Assembly (NCBI RefSeq): GCF_019931065.1 | Contig: NZ_JAIOUQ010000009.1 | Coordinates: forward strand, 137,517-201,516 | Direction of reading: 5' to 3' | DNA length: 64,000 nt | Origin: Methanobacterium spitsbergense | Lineage (GTDB): Archaea > Methanobacteriota > Methanobacteria > Methanobacteriales > Methanobacteriaceae | Made by a program: the position numbers and the translations under genes | In this document: positions 48,799 through 57,315 of the stretch, one piece after another | Layout: each line of letters starts with the position of its first letter | Numbering within the stretch: the stretch's first letter is position 1 | The notes under the pieces: generated by a model | Databases searched by the model: none | What the model was told of the DNA's origin: nothing | What the model saw: the letters and a program-made list of their open reading frames with translations, nothing else

Positions 48799-50070
48799 AT
48801 GAAATTTACAAGTATTGCTGTTAAAGACTTTAAAGAACTTATTAGAGATAGACGGGGACTATTTTTTATCTTATTATTCCCAATATTCTTTATGATGATA
48901 TTTGGATTTGCATTTGGGGGTATGGGACAAAATACTACTCCAATAAACATAGCAATTGTAAACAATGATCAGGGAACAATCAATTCAACGGGAGGAAACA
49001 TCAGCTACAGTAACAATCTTATAACAGAACTCCAGGATACTAATTATGAAAGCAGTGATGTTAAGTTATTTAACATAACAACTACCACAGATAAAAATGC
49101 AAAAGATCTTCTAAAGCAGCGAACTGTAGACGCTGAAGTAATAATTCCAGATGGATTTTCTAATTCAGTTCAAGGTCTTATTAATAACACAGTTCTGTCA
49201 AGCACAGGACAAACATCTGTGATTAACACAGCTTCCACCAATATCACTTCAACAGTTATAATAACCGGTGACCCGGGATTCATGGGATTTGGAGTAGCAC
49301 AGGGAGTACTTGCAGGAGTATTCGGAAAGTATCAGCAAAATGTGGTAACTAACATCACAAACCAGATTGCTGGAACTCCTGGAGCTGAACCTACCAAGTT
49401 TATAGACACAAAGGTAGAATCCATACCTGGAACATCAACGTTCACTCAATTTGATTACCTTGCACCGGGTATGATAGTATTCGCAATTCTCCTTCTTGCA
49501 ACAACAATTGCAGCAATTTTAACAAGAGAAGTTGAAAGCGGAACATTGGAAAGATTAAAAATGTCTAAAATGAGTTCATTTGACCTTCTGTTCGGCGGAT
49601 TAATACCCTGGTCACTTATTGCAGGTGCACAGGTAGTTATCCTTCTTATAGTGGCTATAATTTTAGGACTCCACTGGCAAGGAAGTTTTAATTCGATTAT
49701 TCTTGCAATATTTATAGGAATTATAGGTGGTATAGCCTCAATTGCATTAGCAATGATCATAGCATCATTTGCTAAAAACGATAGACAGGCTGCAAATCTA
49801 GGAACTTTAATAGTAGTGCCTACGAGTTTTCTTACAGGGGCATTTTTCCAGCTTCCTCAAGAATTTGTTACAGTATTGGGCCATACATTCCAAATATACG
49901 ATATATTGCCTTGGACTCACACATTAAATGCTCTGAGATCAGTATTAGTATTTGGATCAGGATTAAATGAAGTTGCTTATCAAATTGAAATCAGTGCAGT
50001 TTTAGCGGTGATCCTTTTTTTAATTGGAGTACTTTTATTTTCAAAGACTCGATTAAAGGCAGAAAGTTAA
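48799..50070 (+). CDS. ABC-2 type permease
   Basis: A 423-residue permease that pairs with the ATPase one base upstream. One transmembrane helix at about 20-45 (FFILLFPIFFMMIFGFAFGG) is followed by a 180-residue external domain rich in Asn and Thr, then five C-terminal helices starting near residue 222 and ending LFLIGVLLFSKTRLKAES. EVESGTLERLKMSKM is the typical coupling helix. This is the DrrB/NatB/YhgE-like architecture. Confidence 0.92.
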   Translation: MKFTSIAVKDFKELIRDRRGLFFILLFPIFFMMIFGFAFGGMGQNTTPINIAIVNNDQGTINSTGGNISYSNNLITELQDTNYESSDVKLFNITTTTDKNAKDLLKQRTVDAEVIIPDGFSNSVQGLINNTVLSSTGQTSVINTASTNITSTVIITGDPGFMGFGVAQGVLAGVFGKYQQNVVTNITNQIAGTPGAEPTKFIDTKVESIPGTSTFTQFDYLAPGMIVFAILLLATTIAAILTREVESGTLERLKMSKMSSFDLLFGGLIPWSLIAGAQVVILLIVAIILGLHWQGSFNSIILAIFIGIIGGIASIALAMIIASFAKNDRQAANLGTLIVVPTSFLTGAFFQLPQEFVTVLGHTFQIYDILPWTHTLNALRSVLVFGSGLNEVAYQIEISAVLAVILFLIGVLLFSKTRLKAES

Positions 50071-50101
50071 AAACTATGAATTTTAGGGGGGGGAACAAAA
50101 A

Positions 50102-50680
50102 ATGACTGAGAAACATGGACATCAACATCATGGGAAATCATCTAGGGACATACTGAGTGCTGATGTAATTTTAAAAGCAGCAGATATCAAAAAAGGAGAT
50201 AAATTCCTTGATGCAGGATGTGGTGATGGTTATGTATCAATTGAAGCATCTGATAATGTGGGAAGTGATGGTAAAGTTTTTGCTGTTGATGTTTATCCCG
50301 ATTCAATTGATATTGTAAAAAATGAAATTAAAAAAAGGAACTTAAAAAACATTGAAGCAATAATAGAAGATATTACCAAAAAGTTACCATTGAATGAAAA
50401 TTCAATAGACCTTGCTTTGATGTCCAATGTACTACATGGCTTTGTAGATGGTGGCGAAGTAGACCAAGTAATGTCCAATATTGTAAATGTTTTAAAACCT
50501 GGAGGTATTTTTGCGGTGGTAGAATTCCGTAAAATTGAAAGTAGTAGAGGACCTCCATTCCATGTAAGAATATCTCCGGAAGAAGTAGGTAACATACTCA
50601 AAAAATACGAATTTGAAGTTGTTGACTCACAGGAGATAGGAGAATATCATTATATGGTTAAGGGTGTATTGAAGAAGTGA
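50102..50680 (+). CDS. Class I SAM-dependent methyltransferase
   Basis: A 192-residue methyltransferase with a standard Rossmann core: FLDAGCGDGYVSIEA (motif I), VFAVDVYPDSIDIV (acidic end of strand 2), DLALMSNVLHGF and LKPGGIFAVVEFRK. The first 20 residues are rich in His (KHGHQHHGKSS) and might bind metal. It sits behind AGGGGGGGAA, 31 bases after the permease, so it is probably part of the exporter operon. The substrate is unknown; a UbiE- or ArsM-like small molecule is possible. Confidence 0.85.
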   Translation: MTEKHGHQHHGKSSRDILSADVILKAADIKKGDKFLDAGCGDGYVSIEASDNVGSDGKVFAVDVYPDSIDIVKNEIKKRNLKNIEAIIEDITKKLPLNENSIDLALMSNVLHGFVDGGEVDQVMSNIVNVLKPGGIFAVVEFRKIESSRGPPFHVRISPEEVGNILKKYEFEVVDSQEIGEYHYMVKGVLKK

Positions 50681-50692
50681 TTTAAGAAATTG

Positions 50693-50723
50693 GATATCTA
50701 ATTTTTGGATATCACTTTTTTTT
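50693..50723 (+). terminator. Hairpin plus T-tract terminator
   Basis: GATATC at 50693-50698 and again at 50708-50713 can pair across a nine-base loop and are followed by eight T residues (50716-50723), 13 bases after the methyltransferase stop. This fits the end of the ABC exporter operon. Confidence 0.6.
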
Positions 50724-50779
50724 ATTTATTTTAATAATTGGATAAAAAAATTATTTTGGAAATTATATCTTTAAGGGGT

Positions 50780-51511
50780 TTAGTAAAGCTGTGTGTATTT
50801 ATCAAGGAAATCTGAATGGTCTCTGTCGAGTAGCCTTAAAGCAGTCATTGCTTCTGGTGAGGAGCAGCTCCTTTCTTCAACTAAATTTCTTAGGGTACCA
50901 TTTTTGATATGTTCCTGTACTTCCTTGATTGAGAATTCCATTGTTTTTGTATTATAATCTATAAGTTCATCTTGGTTCATGTCAAATATCTTATATTTTT
51001 CAAGGTCATATTTCATTGAAGGAGTTAACATTGTATTTAAACTAGCATAAAACATTCCTGAAGTATTATCAAAGAGATCAACCCCCACATACGCCAGAAA
51101 TGGTATGAAAGATGGTTCTGCTAGCGGAAAATAAATCATTGTATTTGGATTAATGTTCTCACGTATCATAACCAATATCTCTACAAGATCTCTGGATCTT
51201 TTCATTAATTCTTCGGGATTTGCAATCATTAAAACAGTATTGCCAAGATCTTCCAATTCTTTGGCACAGTGAACCCTCAAATCAGGATATTTTGAGCCAT
51301 GTACAACACCCACACCAGTTTCATCGCTTAATCTAGCATTTTCCACAGTACAATTTACAGACCATGATGCAAGTTTTTTTGGAACATTATATGGCATTGG
51401 TTCATCTTTTAATATTTTCAATGATTTTTCTACATCAATTATTGCTGGTGTTTCTATTCCAGAGTATTTACCAAGTCTAGCTGGTCCATCGTGCATTTTT
51501 ATTTCCATCAT
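50780..51511 (-). CDS. tRNA-guanine transglycosylase-like protein (archaeosine synthase N-domain type)
   Basis: A 243-residue protein whose start, EIKMHDGPARLGKYSG, matches the beginning of archaeosine synthase (ArcS/TgtA2) and TGT-family barrels. YFPLAEPSFIPFLAYVGVDLFDNT is the TGT-like segment that holds the active-site aspartate region, and ERSCSSPEAMTALRLLDRD follows. Full ArcS proteins have further domains and a PUA domain that are missing here, so this is a single-domain relative, perhaps one half of a split enzyme. The open frame's GTG lies in a TGTGATC ribosome site; ATG 51511 (or 51508) is the start. Confidence 0.65.
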   Translation of the reverse strand: MMEIKMHDGPARLGKYSGIETPAIIDVEKSLKILKDEPMPYNVPKKLASWSVNCTVENARLSDETGVGVVHGSKYPDLRVHCAKELEDLGNTVLMIANPEELMKRSRDLVEILVMIRENINPNTMIYFPLAEPSFIPFLAYVGVDLFDNTSGMFYASLNTMLTPSMKYDLEKYKIFDMNQDELIDYNTKTMEFSIKEVQEHIKNGTLRNLVEERSCSSPEAMTALRLLDRDHSDFLDKYTQLY

Positions 51512-51629
51512 ATTGATCACAGGTAAAATTTACATCGTAATTATAAATTACAGTTTAATAAGGAAATTATCATCTAACTAATAGTAGATTGTTTAATGTA
51601 ATGTTATTTTCTGTTTTTAAAAACAAGAA

Positions 51630-51648
51630 TGTAACCTAAAAGGTTACA
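51630..51648. promoter_or_regulatory. Perfect palindrome upstream of hdrCB
   Basis: TGTAACC-TAAAA-GGTTACA is a perfect 7-bp inverted repeat around five bases. It lies about 20 bases upstream of the TATA-like CTTATATATGC (51669-51679) and 112 bases before the hdrC start. A site just upstream of the TATA box suits an activator, or a repressor of the divergent gene that ends at 50780. The half-site GTAACC differs from the exporter operators (GTTACC). Confidence 0.65.
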
Positions 51649-51668
51649 GTTGATGATTTTTACACAAT

Positions 51669-51679
51669 CTTATATATGC
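51669..51679 (+). promoter_or_regulatory. TATA box of the hdrCB operon
   Basis: CTTATATATGC followed by AT-rich sequence is a good archaeal TATA element. A start near 51700 would leave a leader of about 60 bases before the ATG at 51760. Confidence 0.5.
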
Positions 51680-51759
51680 TTAAATTAAACCTACGATATG
51701 AAAATCACAAGTTTTCACATAGGGCCGAATACGATCATTTGATCAGGGCGTGAAACAGA

Positions 51760-52632
51760 ATGAAAACATTAAAACGCTTAAAAAATATATTAAGTGGAGA
51801 AGAGAATAAAGAAGAAGAGAAAACAGAGACTCCTGAAGGAGAAACAGTAACTGAAGCAAAAACTTCAACAGATAAAAAAGAAGAAACAACAAAAGATAAC
51901 GATAAAACAATTAAATCAGAAGCTAAAGATATTGCAGAAAATGTGAAATCCAAGGCAAAGGGTGTAAAATCCAAAGCCAAAGATGTTGCAAAAAATGTAA
52001 ACTCTAAAGTTTCAAAAACTGAAAAAAAAGATTTAAAACCTGAAAAATCCAAAACAGATAGGAGTGGTAAGATGACTTTACTCGAAGGAAGAGAAGAAGA
52101 AGTGATAACCCGTAAAAATATTGATGAAGATTTCAAACAGGAAATTATGGATGCTGGTGCTGAATCAGTAGCTTTATGTTTCCAGTGTGGTACATGTACC
52201 GGTGCATGTCCTTCTGGAAGGAGAACACCTTACAGGATTAGGAATGTTGTAAGAAAGTCTGTTATGGGACTTAAAGAAGAAGTAATATCCGATGATACCA
52301 TTTGGATGTGTGCAACATGTTACGAATGCCAGGAAAGATGTCCAAGAGGAATTAAAATTGTGGACGTTGTTAAAACAGTGAGGAACTTCGCTGCACAGGC
52401 AGGATACATGGCACCTGCACACAAAATGACTGGTTCATTTGTTATAAAAACAGGACACGGAGTCCCTATTAACGATGCCACAATGGCACTTAGAAAAAGC
52501 GTTGGACTCGATGAATTACCACCAACAACCCACCAGTTCCCTGAAGCACTTGAAGAAGTTCAGAAAATATTTAAAGCCACAGGATTCGACAATCTTATTG
52601 GCTGGAATTGGGAAAAAGGGGAGCTAGAATAA
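51760..52632 (+). CDS. hdrC: CoB-CoM heterodisulfide reductase subunit C with N-terminal extension
   Basis: HdrC carries two [4Fe-4S] clusters and passes electrons between HdrA and HdrB in reduction of the CoM-S-S-CoB heterodisulfide. The cluster motifs are CFQCGTCTGACP and CATCYECQERCP. The normal protein would begin near MTLLEGREEE (codon 105). Here about 104 extra residues precede it, strongly Lys/Glu/Thr-rich and with a repeated KSKAKxV pattern, like an amphipathic or LEA-type stretch. The ATG at 52072 has its own strong AGGAGTGGT site, so a normal-length protein of 186 residues could also be made. hdrB follows after 12 bases. Confidence 0.93.
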   Translation: MKTLKRLKNILSGEENKEEEKTETPEGETVTEAKTSTDKKEETTKDNDKTIKSEAKDIAENVKSKAKGVKSKAKDVAKNVNSKVSKTEKKDLKPEKSKTDRSGKMTLLEGREEEVITRKNIDEDFKQEIMDAGAESVALCFQCGTCTGACPSGRRTPYRIRNVVRKSVMGLKEEVISDDTIWMCATCYECQERCPRGIKIVDVVKTVRNFAAQAGYMAPAHKMTGSFVIKTGHGVPINDATMALRKSVGLDELPPTTHQFPEALEEVQKIFKATGFDNLIGWNWEKGELE

Positions 52633-52644
52633 GGAGGAATCACA

Positions 52645-53541
52645 ATGGCATTTGCATATTTCTTAGGATGTATAATGAACAACAGATACCCTGGAATTGA
52701 AAAAGCAACTAGGGTAATGTTTGACAAACTAGATATTGAGCTCAACGATATGGAAGGAGCATCCTGCTGCCCTGCACCAGGTGTTTTCGGATCATTCGAT
52801 AAAACAACATGGGCTGCAATAGCTGCAAGAAACATAACCATAGCAGAAGACATGAACTCAGATATCATGACAGAATGTAATGGATGTTTCGGTTCACTCT
52901 TTGAAACCAACCATCTCCTCAAGGAAGACGAAGAGATGAAAGGTAAAATAAACGGAGTTTTAGCTGAAGCTGGAAGGGAATTCAAGGGAGAAGTAAGTGT
53001 TAGACACTTCGCAGAAATTCTCTACAACGATGTTGGACTTGATAAACTTAATGAAGCTGTTACAACACCATTAAATCTAAACGTAGCAGTTCACTATGGT
53101 TGCCATTTCCTTAAACCAAGTGCAGAAATTAACATTGACAACCCACATAAACCAACAATCCTTGACGAACTCGTTGAGGTAACAGGTGCAAAATCAGTTG
53201 ACTACAAAGACAAAATGATGTGCTGCGGTGCAGGTGGAGGTCTAAGATCACGTGATATAGATGTCACCCTAGACTACACCAAGGAAAAACTCGACAACAT
53301 GACAGATGCAGGAGTAGATGCAATTGTAAATGTGTGCCCATTCTGCCATCTACAATTCGATGTAGGTCAAACAGAAGTTAACAAGAAGTACGGAACAGAC
53401 TACAAAATTCCAGTGTTCCACCTTGCTCAGCTCTACGGGCTTGCAATGGGATTAAAACGAGAAGATCTAACTGTCGATGCTCATATAACAAGCACAGACC
53501 CAGCTATTAAAAAACTCGATGAGATCACTGGAGGAGAATAA
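52645..53541 (+). CDS. hdrB: CoB-CoM heterodisulfide reductase subunit B
   Basis: HdrB holds the catalytic site, two noncubane [4Fe-4S] clusters that split the heterodisulfide. The 298 residues contain both cysteine-rich CCG repeats: ASCCPAPG with CNGCFGSL in the first half and MCCGAGGGLRS with VCPFCHLQF in the second, plus HYGCHFLKP. ATG behind AAGGAGGAAT. Pairing with hdrC is the standard hdrCB unit; hdrA is elsewhere. The codons appear well adapted, with many C-ending codons compared with neighbours, as expected of a highly expressed gene. Confidence 0.96.
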   Translation: MAFAYFLGCIMNNRYPGIEKATRVMFDKLDIELNDMEGASCCPAPGVFGSFDKTTWAAIAARNITIAEDMNSDIMTECNGCFGSLFETNHLLKEDEEMKGKINGVLAEAGREFKGEVSVRHFAEILYNDVGLDKLNEAVTTPLNLNVAVHYGCHFLKPSAEINIDNPHKPTILDELVEVTGAKSVDYKDKMMCCGAGGGLRSRDIDVTLDYTKEKLDNMTDAGVDAIVNVCPFCHLQFDVGQTEVNKKYGTDYKIPVFHLAQLYGLAMGLKREDLTVDAHITSTDPAIKKLDEITGGE

Positions 53542-53569
53542 ATTACTATTCTCCTTTAAATTATTTTTT
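53533..53569 (+). terminator. Hairpin terminator at the end of hdrB
   Basis: GGAGAATA (53533-53540) pairs perfectly with TATTCTCC (53547-53554) across a six-base loop, and the hairpin includes the hdrB stop codon. T-rich sequence with seven consecutive T residues follows. This is the clearest intrinsic-type terminator in the window. Confidence 0.72.
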
Positions 53570-53710
53570 TATTTTTAATAAATTATTTTTGTATCGATTT
53601 TTTTATAATTGGGATATCATAGTAAAAAATATTAAATTCAAAAACCAAAGATTAATCTGTTTTTAAAGGTTTAGAATTAATATTGAATTAAAAAAATGAG
53701 AGGTGTTTTT

Positions 53711-53977
53711 TTGTTCGTTGCAAGTTTAGTTGGAGTATTCCGTTTTAAAGATCTACCAGAAAAATACGGGCCATTTGTACAGCATAAAGCTTTACTTGAG
53801 AAAAAAACCATTGATGATGAAGATCAAATAGCTATAGTGAATATAGCAGGTACAGAAAGTAATCATGTACTCTTCTTAGATTCATATAAGAATGTTAAGG
53901 AAATAATGGAAGAATTAAAGTTGGTTGATGCTGAATTAAATTACAACAGCAAAAAAATATTGGAAGGACATTTATGA
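53711..53977 (+). CDS. DUF749-like small protein
   Basis: An 88-residue acidic protein. Strands FVASLVGVFRF and HVLFLDSYKNVKEIMEEL and the central HKALLEKKTIDDEDQIAIVNI resemble the methanogen DUF749 family; I am not certain. The longest frame begins with ATG at 53696, but AGAGGTG right behind it is the ribosome site, so the TTG at 53711 is taken. It overlaps the next gene by four bases, so the two are translationally coupled. Confidence 0.65.
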   Translation: MFVASLVGVFRFKDLPEKYGPFVQHKALLEKKTIDDEDQIAIVNIAGTESNHVLFLDSYKNVKEIMEELKLVDAELNYNSKKILEGHL

Positions 53978-54516
53978 GCGATTTACCTGTTGAACAGACA
54001 TGGATGGTTTTGGTTGAACTTTTAAGCGACCTTCGAAAAAGGAATGTGGAAATAGATCCTGATATTCCCAAAGACATAAGACTGGCTAAAACCACCATCA
54101 ACTTCTATAAGGTTAATCCTGCTGATCCAGAGAGGTTAAATGAAGTTAAAAGGATAAATGACTTTTTAAATACGGCTCAAAGCAAGTTATTGGATTTAGC
54201 TGAAGAAGAAGGTAAAGAATATGTTGATCAGTGGATAAAAAAACTCACAAAAGCCTCTCGGGGGGAAAAAATCTATGATCTACCCGATAAAAAGTCTGAA
54301 TTTGTTGTTGGTGCACCGCCAGGATTTTCCATGGTAAGAGTTACCTTCAAGATACCATTGGATGAGGAAAGGATCCAGGATATAGCAGAATACCATAATG
54401 TGATTATAGAATTCTTAACAGACACAATAATTGCAATATATGGCGATAAACAAAACATTCAGGATAGTTTAAAGGAAATATCATCGTTTTTCACAGAGCA
54501 GATAGAAAATGATTGA
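53974..54516 (+). CDS. DUF2096 family protein
   Basis: A 180-residue methanogen protein. The N-terminal 100 residues are helical (VEQTWMVLVELLSDLRKRN, RINDFLNTAQSKLLDLAEEEG) and the C-terminal part has mixed strands (FSMVRVTFKIPLDEERIQDI). This arrangement and length fit DUF2096. Coupled by an ATGA overlap to the DUF749-like gene. No catalytic motif is visible; function unknown. Confidence 0.75.
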   Translation: MSDLPVEQTWMVLVELLSDLRKRNVEIDPDIPKDIRLAKTTINFYKVNPADPERLNEVKRINDFLNTAQSKLLDLAEEEGKEYVDQWIKKLTKASRGEKIYDLPDKKSEFVVGAPPGFSMVRVTFKIPLDEERIQDIAEYHNVIIEFLTDTIIAIYGDKQNIQDSLKEISSFFTEQIEND

Positions 54517-54636
54517 TAATTCAATTTCAATTTCAATTTAATATTTAATTATTTTTATAAATAAAAAACAATTACAATACTTGAATTAAAAAATATATAA
54601 ATAGAAATTTATACCCTTTTTTGGAGGATGTCATCA

Positions 54637-55308
54637 ATGAAAATCCTTGCAGTAAGCGATATTCATGGTAAATATATTAAGATCATTGATTACCTCAAGA
54701 AAAATACTGTTGACCTTATTATACTAACTGGGGATATTACAGATTTTGGCCCAAATGAACTAGCTGAAGAAATACTTAATGAAATAAGTTCTTTTAATAT
54801 TCCAGTGTTAGCAATTCCAGGAAACTGTGATCCAATAAATCTTTATGGGAGTATAGATAACTCTAAAGCCGTTAATATTCATGGTAAAAGTGTTACTATC
54901 AAAAATATAGGAATATGTGGTTTTGGAGGTTCTAATCCAACACCTTTTAACACTCCATTAGAATTTGATGAAATTGAAATCTATGATAATGCCCGAAGGG
55001 TAATGGAAGAAATAAAAAATCATGAAGTAACTCTATTTGTTACACACGCACCCCCATTGGGAACAAAAACAGATCTACTTCCATCAGGAAAACATGTAGG
55101 AAGTGAGAGTCTAAGGAAAATTATTGAAGAATTTCAACCTTCAATAAATATTTGTGGTCATATCCACGAGTCTATAGCGATTGATAAAATAGGAAAGACT
55201 ACTATTATTAATCCCGGTATGCTTAAAGAAGGGCATGCATGCATAATTAATATAGATGATTCTGATGAGGATAATATAAAGGCAATTCCAGAAATTATTA
55301 GTATTTAA
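54637..55308 (+). CDS. Calcineurin-like metallophosphoesterase
   Basis: A 223-residue phosphoesterase with all dimetal motifs in order: AVSDIHGKY, ILTGDITDFG, IPGNCDP, VTHAPPLGTKTDLL and CGHIHES. It resembles archaeal YfcE/MJ0936-like phosphodiesterases active on cyclic nucleotides or nucleotide phosphates. GGAGGATG places the start at ATG 54637. Single gene between AT-rich spacers. Confidence 0.9.
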   Translation: MKILAVSDIHGKYIKIIDYLKKNTVDLIILTGDITDFGPNELAEEILNEISSFNIPVLAIPGNCDPINLYGSIDNSKAVNIHGKSVTIKNIGICGFGGSNPTPFNTPLEFDEIEIYDNARRVMEEIKNHEVTLFVTHAPPLGTKTDLLPSGKHVGSESLRKIIEEFQPSINICGHIHESIAIDKIGKTTIINPGMLKEGHACIINIDDSDEDNIKAIPEIISI

Positions 55309-55488
55309 TAACAAATTTTTTTATTGAAATAAACTAATTAAGAATATAAATAACTATAATATCAATTGGCATATGTTTTAATTTGTATTTTAAATAATAG
55401 AAAATAATTTAAGCTATGCATACATAAATTTATTGAGTTAAAATAGATTAGATGTTCTATTTTTGCCCCTTTAAGTTGAGGTGAGAAA

Positions 55489-56412
55489 TTGAAAAAGGTA
55501 ATGGTAGAAGGTGAAGTAGGTGGAAAAAAATATAGGGAACCCTTTTCAAAGGGAGTTCTTTCCAGGTCATTAACTAGGGCAGAGATGGATCCTGATAAAG
55601 CTTACACCTTCGCATCCCAGATTGAAGCTCATCTAATGGACGAAGGAGTGAAGGTCATAAATCTGGATGATCTGATCATGATTGTCCATGAAAAACTAAG
55701 AGAAGAAGAGGGCGAGATTGCAGAGAAATATGGACTTTGGAAGAGGATCAGAAAATGTGATGAACCTCTTATTGTACTGATTGGAGGTGCATCTGGTGTT
55801 GGAACTTCTTCTATTGCATTTGAAGTGGCCAACAGGCTGGGCATAAGAAATATGATCAGTACTGATATGATCCGTGAGGTAATGCGTAAAATCGTTTCTA
55901 AAGAGCTTCTTCCAACTATATACGAGTCTAGTTATACAGCTTACCGTTCACTAAGAATACCTCCACCACCAGAATTTGATGAAGTTTTGATTGGATTCCG
56001 TGACCATGTTGATACAGTGAGTATTGGAGTTGAAGCTGTTATAGAAAGGGCTCTAAAGGAAGGTATTAGCATAGTTATTGAAGGAGTACATATTGTTCCA
56101 GGGTTTATTAGTGAAGATCTTGTTAGTAAACACAATGTAAACATGTTTGTACTGACTCTTCAGGATGAAGAGGTTCATAAAGGAAGATTTTATTCTAGAT
56201 GCCGACAGCAGTGGGCTAGAAGGCCTCTTAAACGTTATATGGACTCTTTTGGAGCTATACGGCGAACACATAAATATTTTGAAAGCCAGGCAAATAAGCA
56301 TCATATTCCCGTTATTGAGAACATCGATGTTACAACTACTATAGACTCCATAATAGAGACCATTACTAAGACATATGGAAGTGAAGAAGATGTTAGAAAA
56401 ATTAAAAGTTAA
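55489..56412 (+). CDS. pgk2: 2-phosphoglycerate kinase with ATP-cone domain
   Basis: Phosphorylates 2-phosphoglycerate to 2,3-diphosphoglycerate, the precursor of cyclic 2,3-diphosphoglycerate that accumulates in Methanobacteriales. The 307-residue length matches the Methanothermus enzyme. Residues 1-75 are an ATP-cone ([20 protein letters not shown]), giving a likely allosteric nucleotide site. The kinase core has [14 protein letters not shown] (note T in place of the usual P-loop lysine) and [13 protein letters not shown] start behind GAGGTGA. It overlaps the CBS gene by 23 bases. Confidence 0.88.
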   Translation: MKKVMVEGEVGGKKYREPFSKGVLSRSLTRAEMDPDKAYTFASQIEAHLMDEGVKVINLDDLIMIVHEKLREEEGEIAEKYGLWKRIRKCDEPLIVLIGGASGVGTSSIAFEVANRLGIRNMISTDMIREVMRKIVSKELLPTIYESSYTAYRSLRIPPPPEFDEVLIGFRDHVDTVSIGVEAVIERALKEGISIVIEGVHIVPGFISEDLVSKHNVNMFVLTLQDEEVHKGRFYSRCRQQWARRPLKRYMDSFGAIRRTHKYFESQANKHHIPVIENIDVTTTIDSIIETITKTYGSEEDVRKIKS

Positions 56413-56788
56413 AGACGTAATGAGCACTAAAGTTATTAGTGTTCCCCCAAGTGAAGATGTTGTATTTGCCTTTGAAAAGTTAATGAAACATAAAATTAGT
56501 TCTCTCCCTGTTATTAATGGAGATGAACTTGTTGGTATTGTAACAGCTACTGATCTTGGACACAACCTAATATTAGATAAATATGAAATTGGTACAGTTG
56601 TTGAAAAGGTTATGGTAAAAGATGTTGTATGTGTGAATCCAGATGATGATCTTTTAACAACTGTAAGAAAGATGAATGAATTTGGATCAGAAGGGGATAT
56701 TATAAACCAACTAATTGTTATCGACAACAATCATAATATTGTTGGAATAATATCCGATGGTGATATTATAAGGGCAATTAAAATTTAA
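56390..56788 (+). CDS. CBS-domain protein
   Basis: A 132-residue protein consisting of two CBS repeats ([18 protein letters not shown] to about 60, then [14 protein letters not shown] to the end), each ending in the typical DGD or TATDLG turn. Paired CBS modules bind adenosyl ligands such as AMP, ATP or SAM. It overlaps pgk2 by 23 bases, so it may sense adenylates and regulate 2-phosphoglycerate kinase; that is inference. GGAAGTGA in pgk2 favours ATG 56390 over 56375. Confidence 0.88.
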   Translation: MLEKLKVKDVMSTKVISVPPSEDVVFAFEKLMKHKISSLPVINGDELVGIVTATDLGHNLILDKYEIGTVVEKVMVKDVVCVNPDDDLLTTVRKMNEFGSEGDIINQLIVIDNNHNIVGIISDGDIIRAIKI

Positions 56789-56869
56789 AAAAATTAATTC
56801 CTTTAAATCCAATTATTTCAAAGAAAATAAAAATAGTTGGATGATTCACATCCAAGGTAAAGTATTTTA

Positions 56870-57283
56870 TTATTCGTTAGGTGTAACACGAGGTTTAAAC
56901 GATTCGCAGACACTGGGGTATTTTTTATTTAGTTCTTGATCGAGTTTTTCAATGATTTCATCTTCAATTTCTAAGTTGTTTTCAGTGTTTACAGATAAAA
57001 TATTCCCTTCAATTTCTGTGGTTATATATTCATTTCCCATCGCTATTTCAAATTTTACAGGTTTATTTTCATCCATTGATTCTAGAATATCATCAATAAT
57101 TGCATTTGTTAATTTAAGGAGTTTAGGATCTTCTGGAGTATAGGTGTCTTTATCTGTTACTATTTTCTTTAATAAAAATGGCGCACATCCTTCTGTTCTC
57201 GCAGTTTTTCTATTAGTCCAAAACAATATTGTCATAAGTTTTTTTCTGGAGTCCAATGCACTGTCAAATTCTAAATTTTTCAT
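56870..57283 (-). CDS. Hypothetical protein
   Basis: A 137-residue soluble protein I do not recognise. The N-terminus is basic and helical (FDSALDSRKKLMTILFW), the rest acidic with alternating strands (PVKFEIAMGNEYITTEI). No metal, nucleotide or membrane motif. ATAGGAGGTATAAA places the start at ATG 57283, downstream of the longest frame. It lies 32 bases after fprA in the same direction, so the two may be co-transcribed. Confidence 0.65.
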   Translation of the reverse strand: MKNLEFDSALDSRKKLMTILFWTNRKTARTEGCAPFLLKKIVTDKDTYTPEDPKLLKLTNAIIDDILESMDENKPVKFEIAMGNEYITTEIEGNILSVNTENNLEIEDEIIEKLDQELNKKYPSVCESFKPRVTPNE

Positions 57284-57315
57284 TTTTATACCTCCTATAA
57301 TCCAAGGCAAATTAT

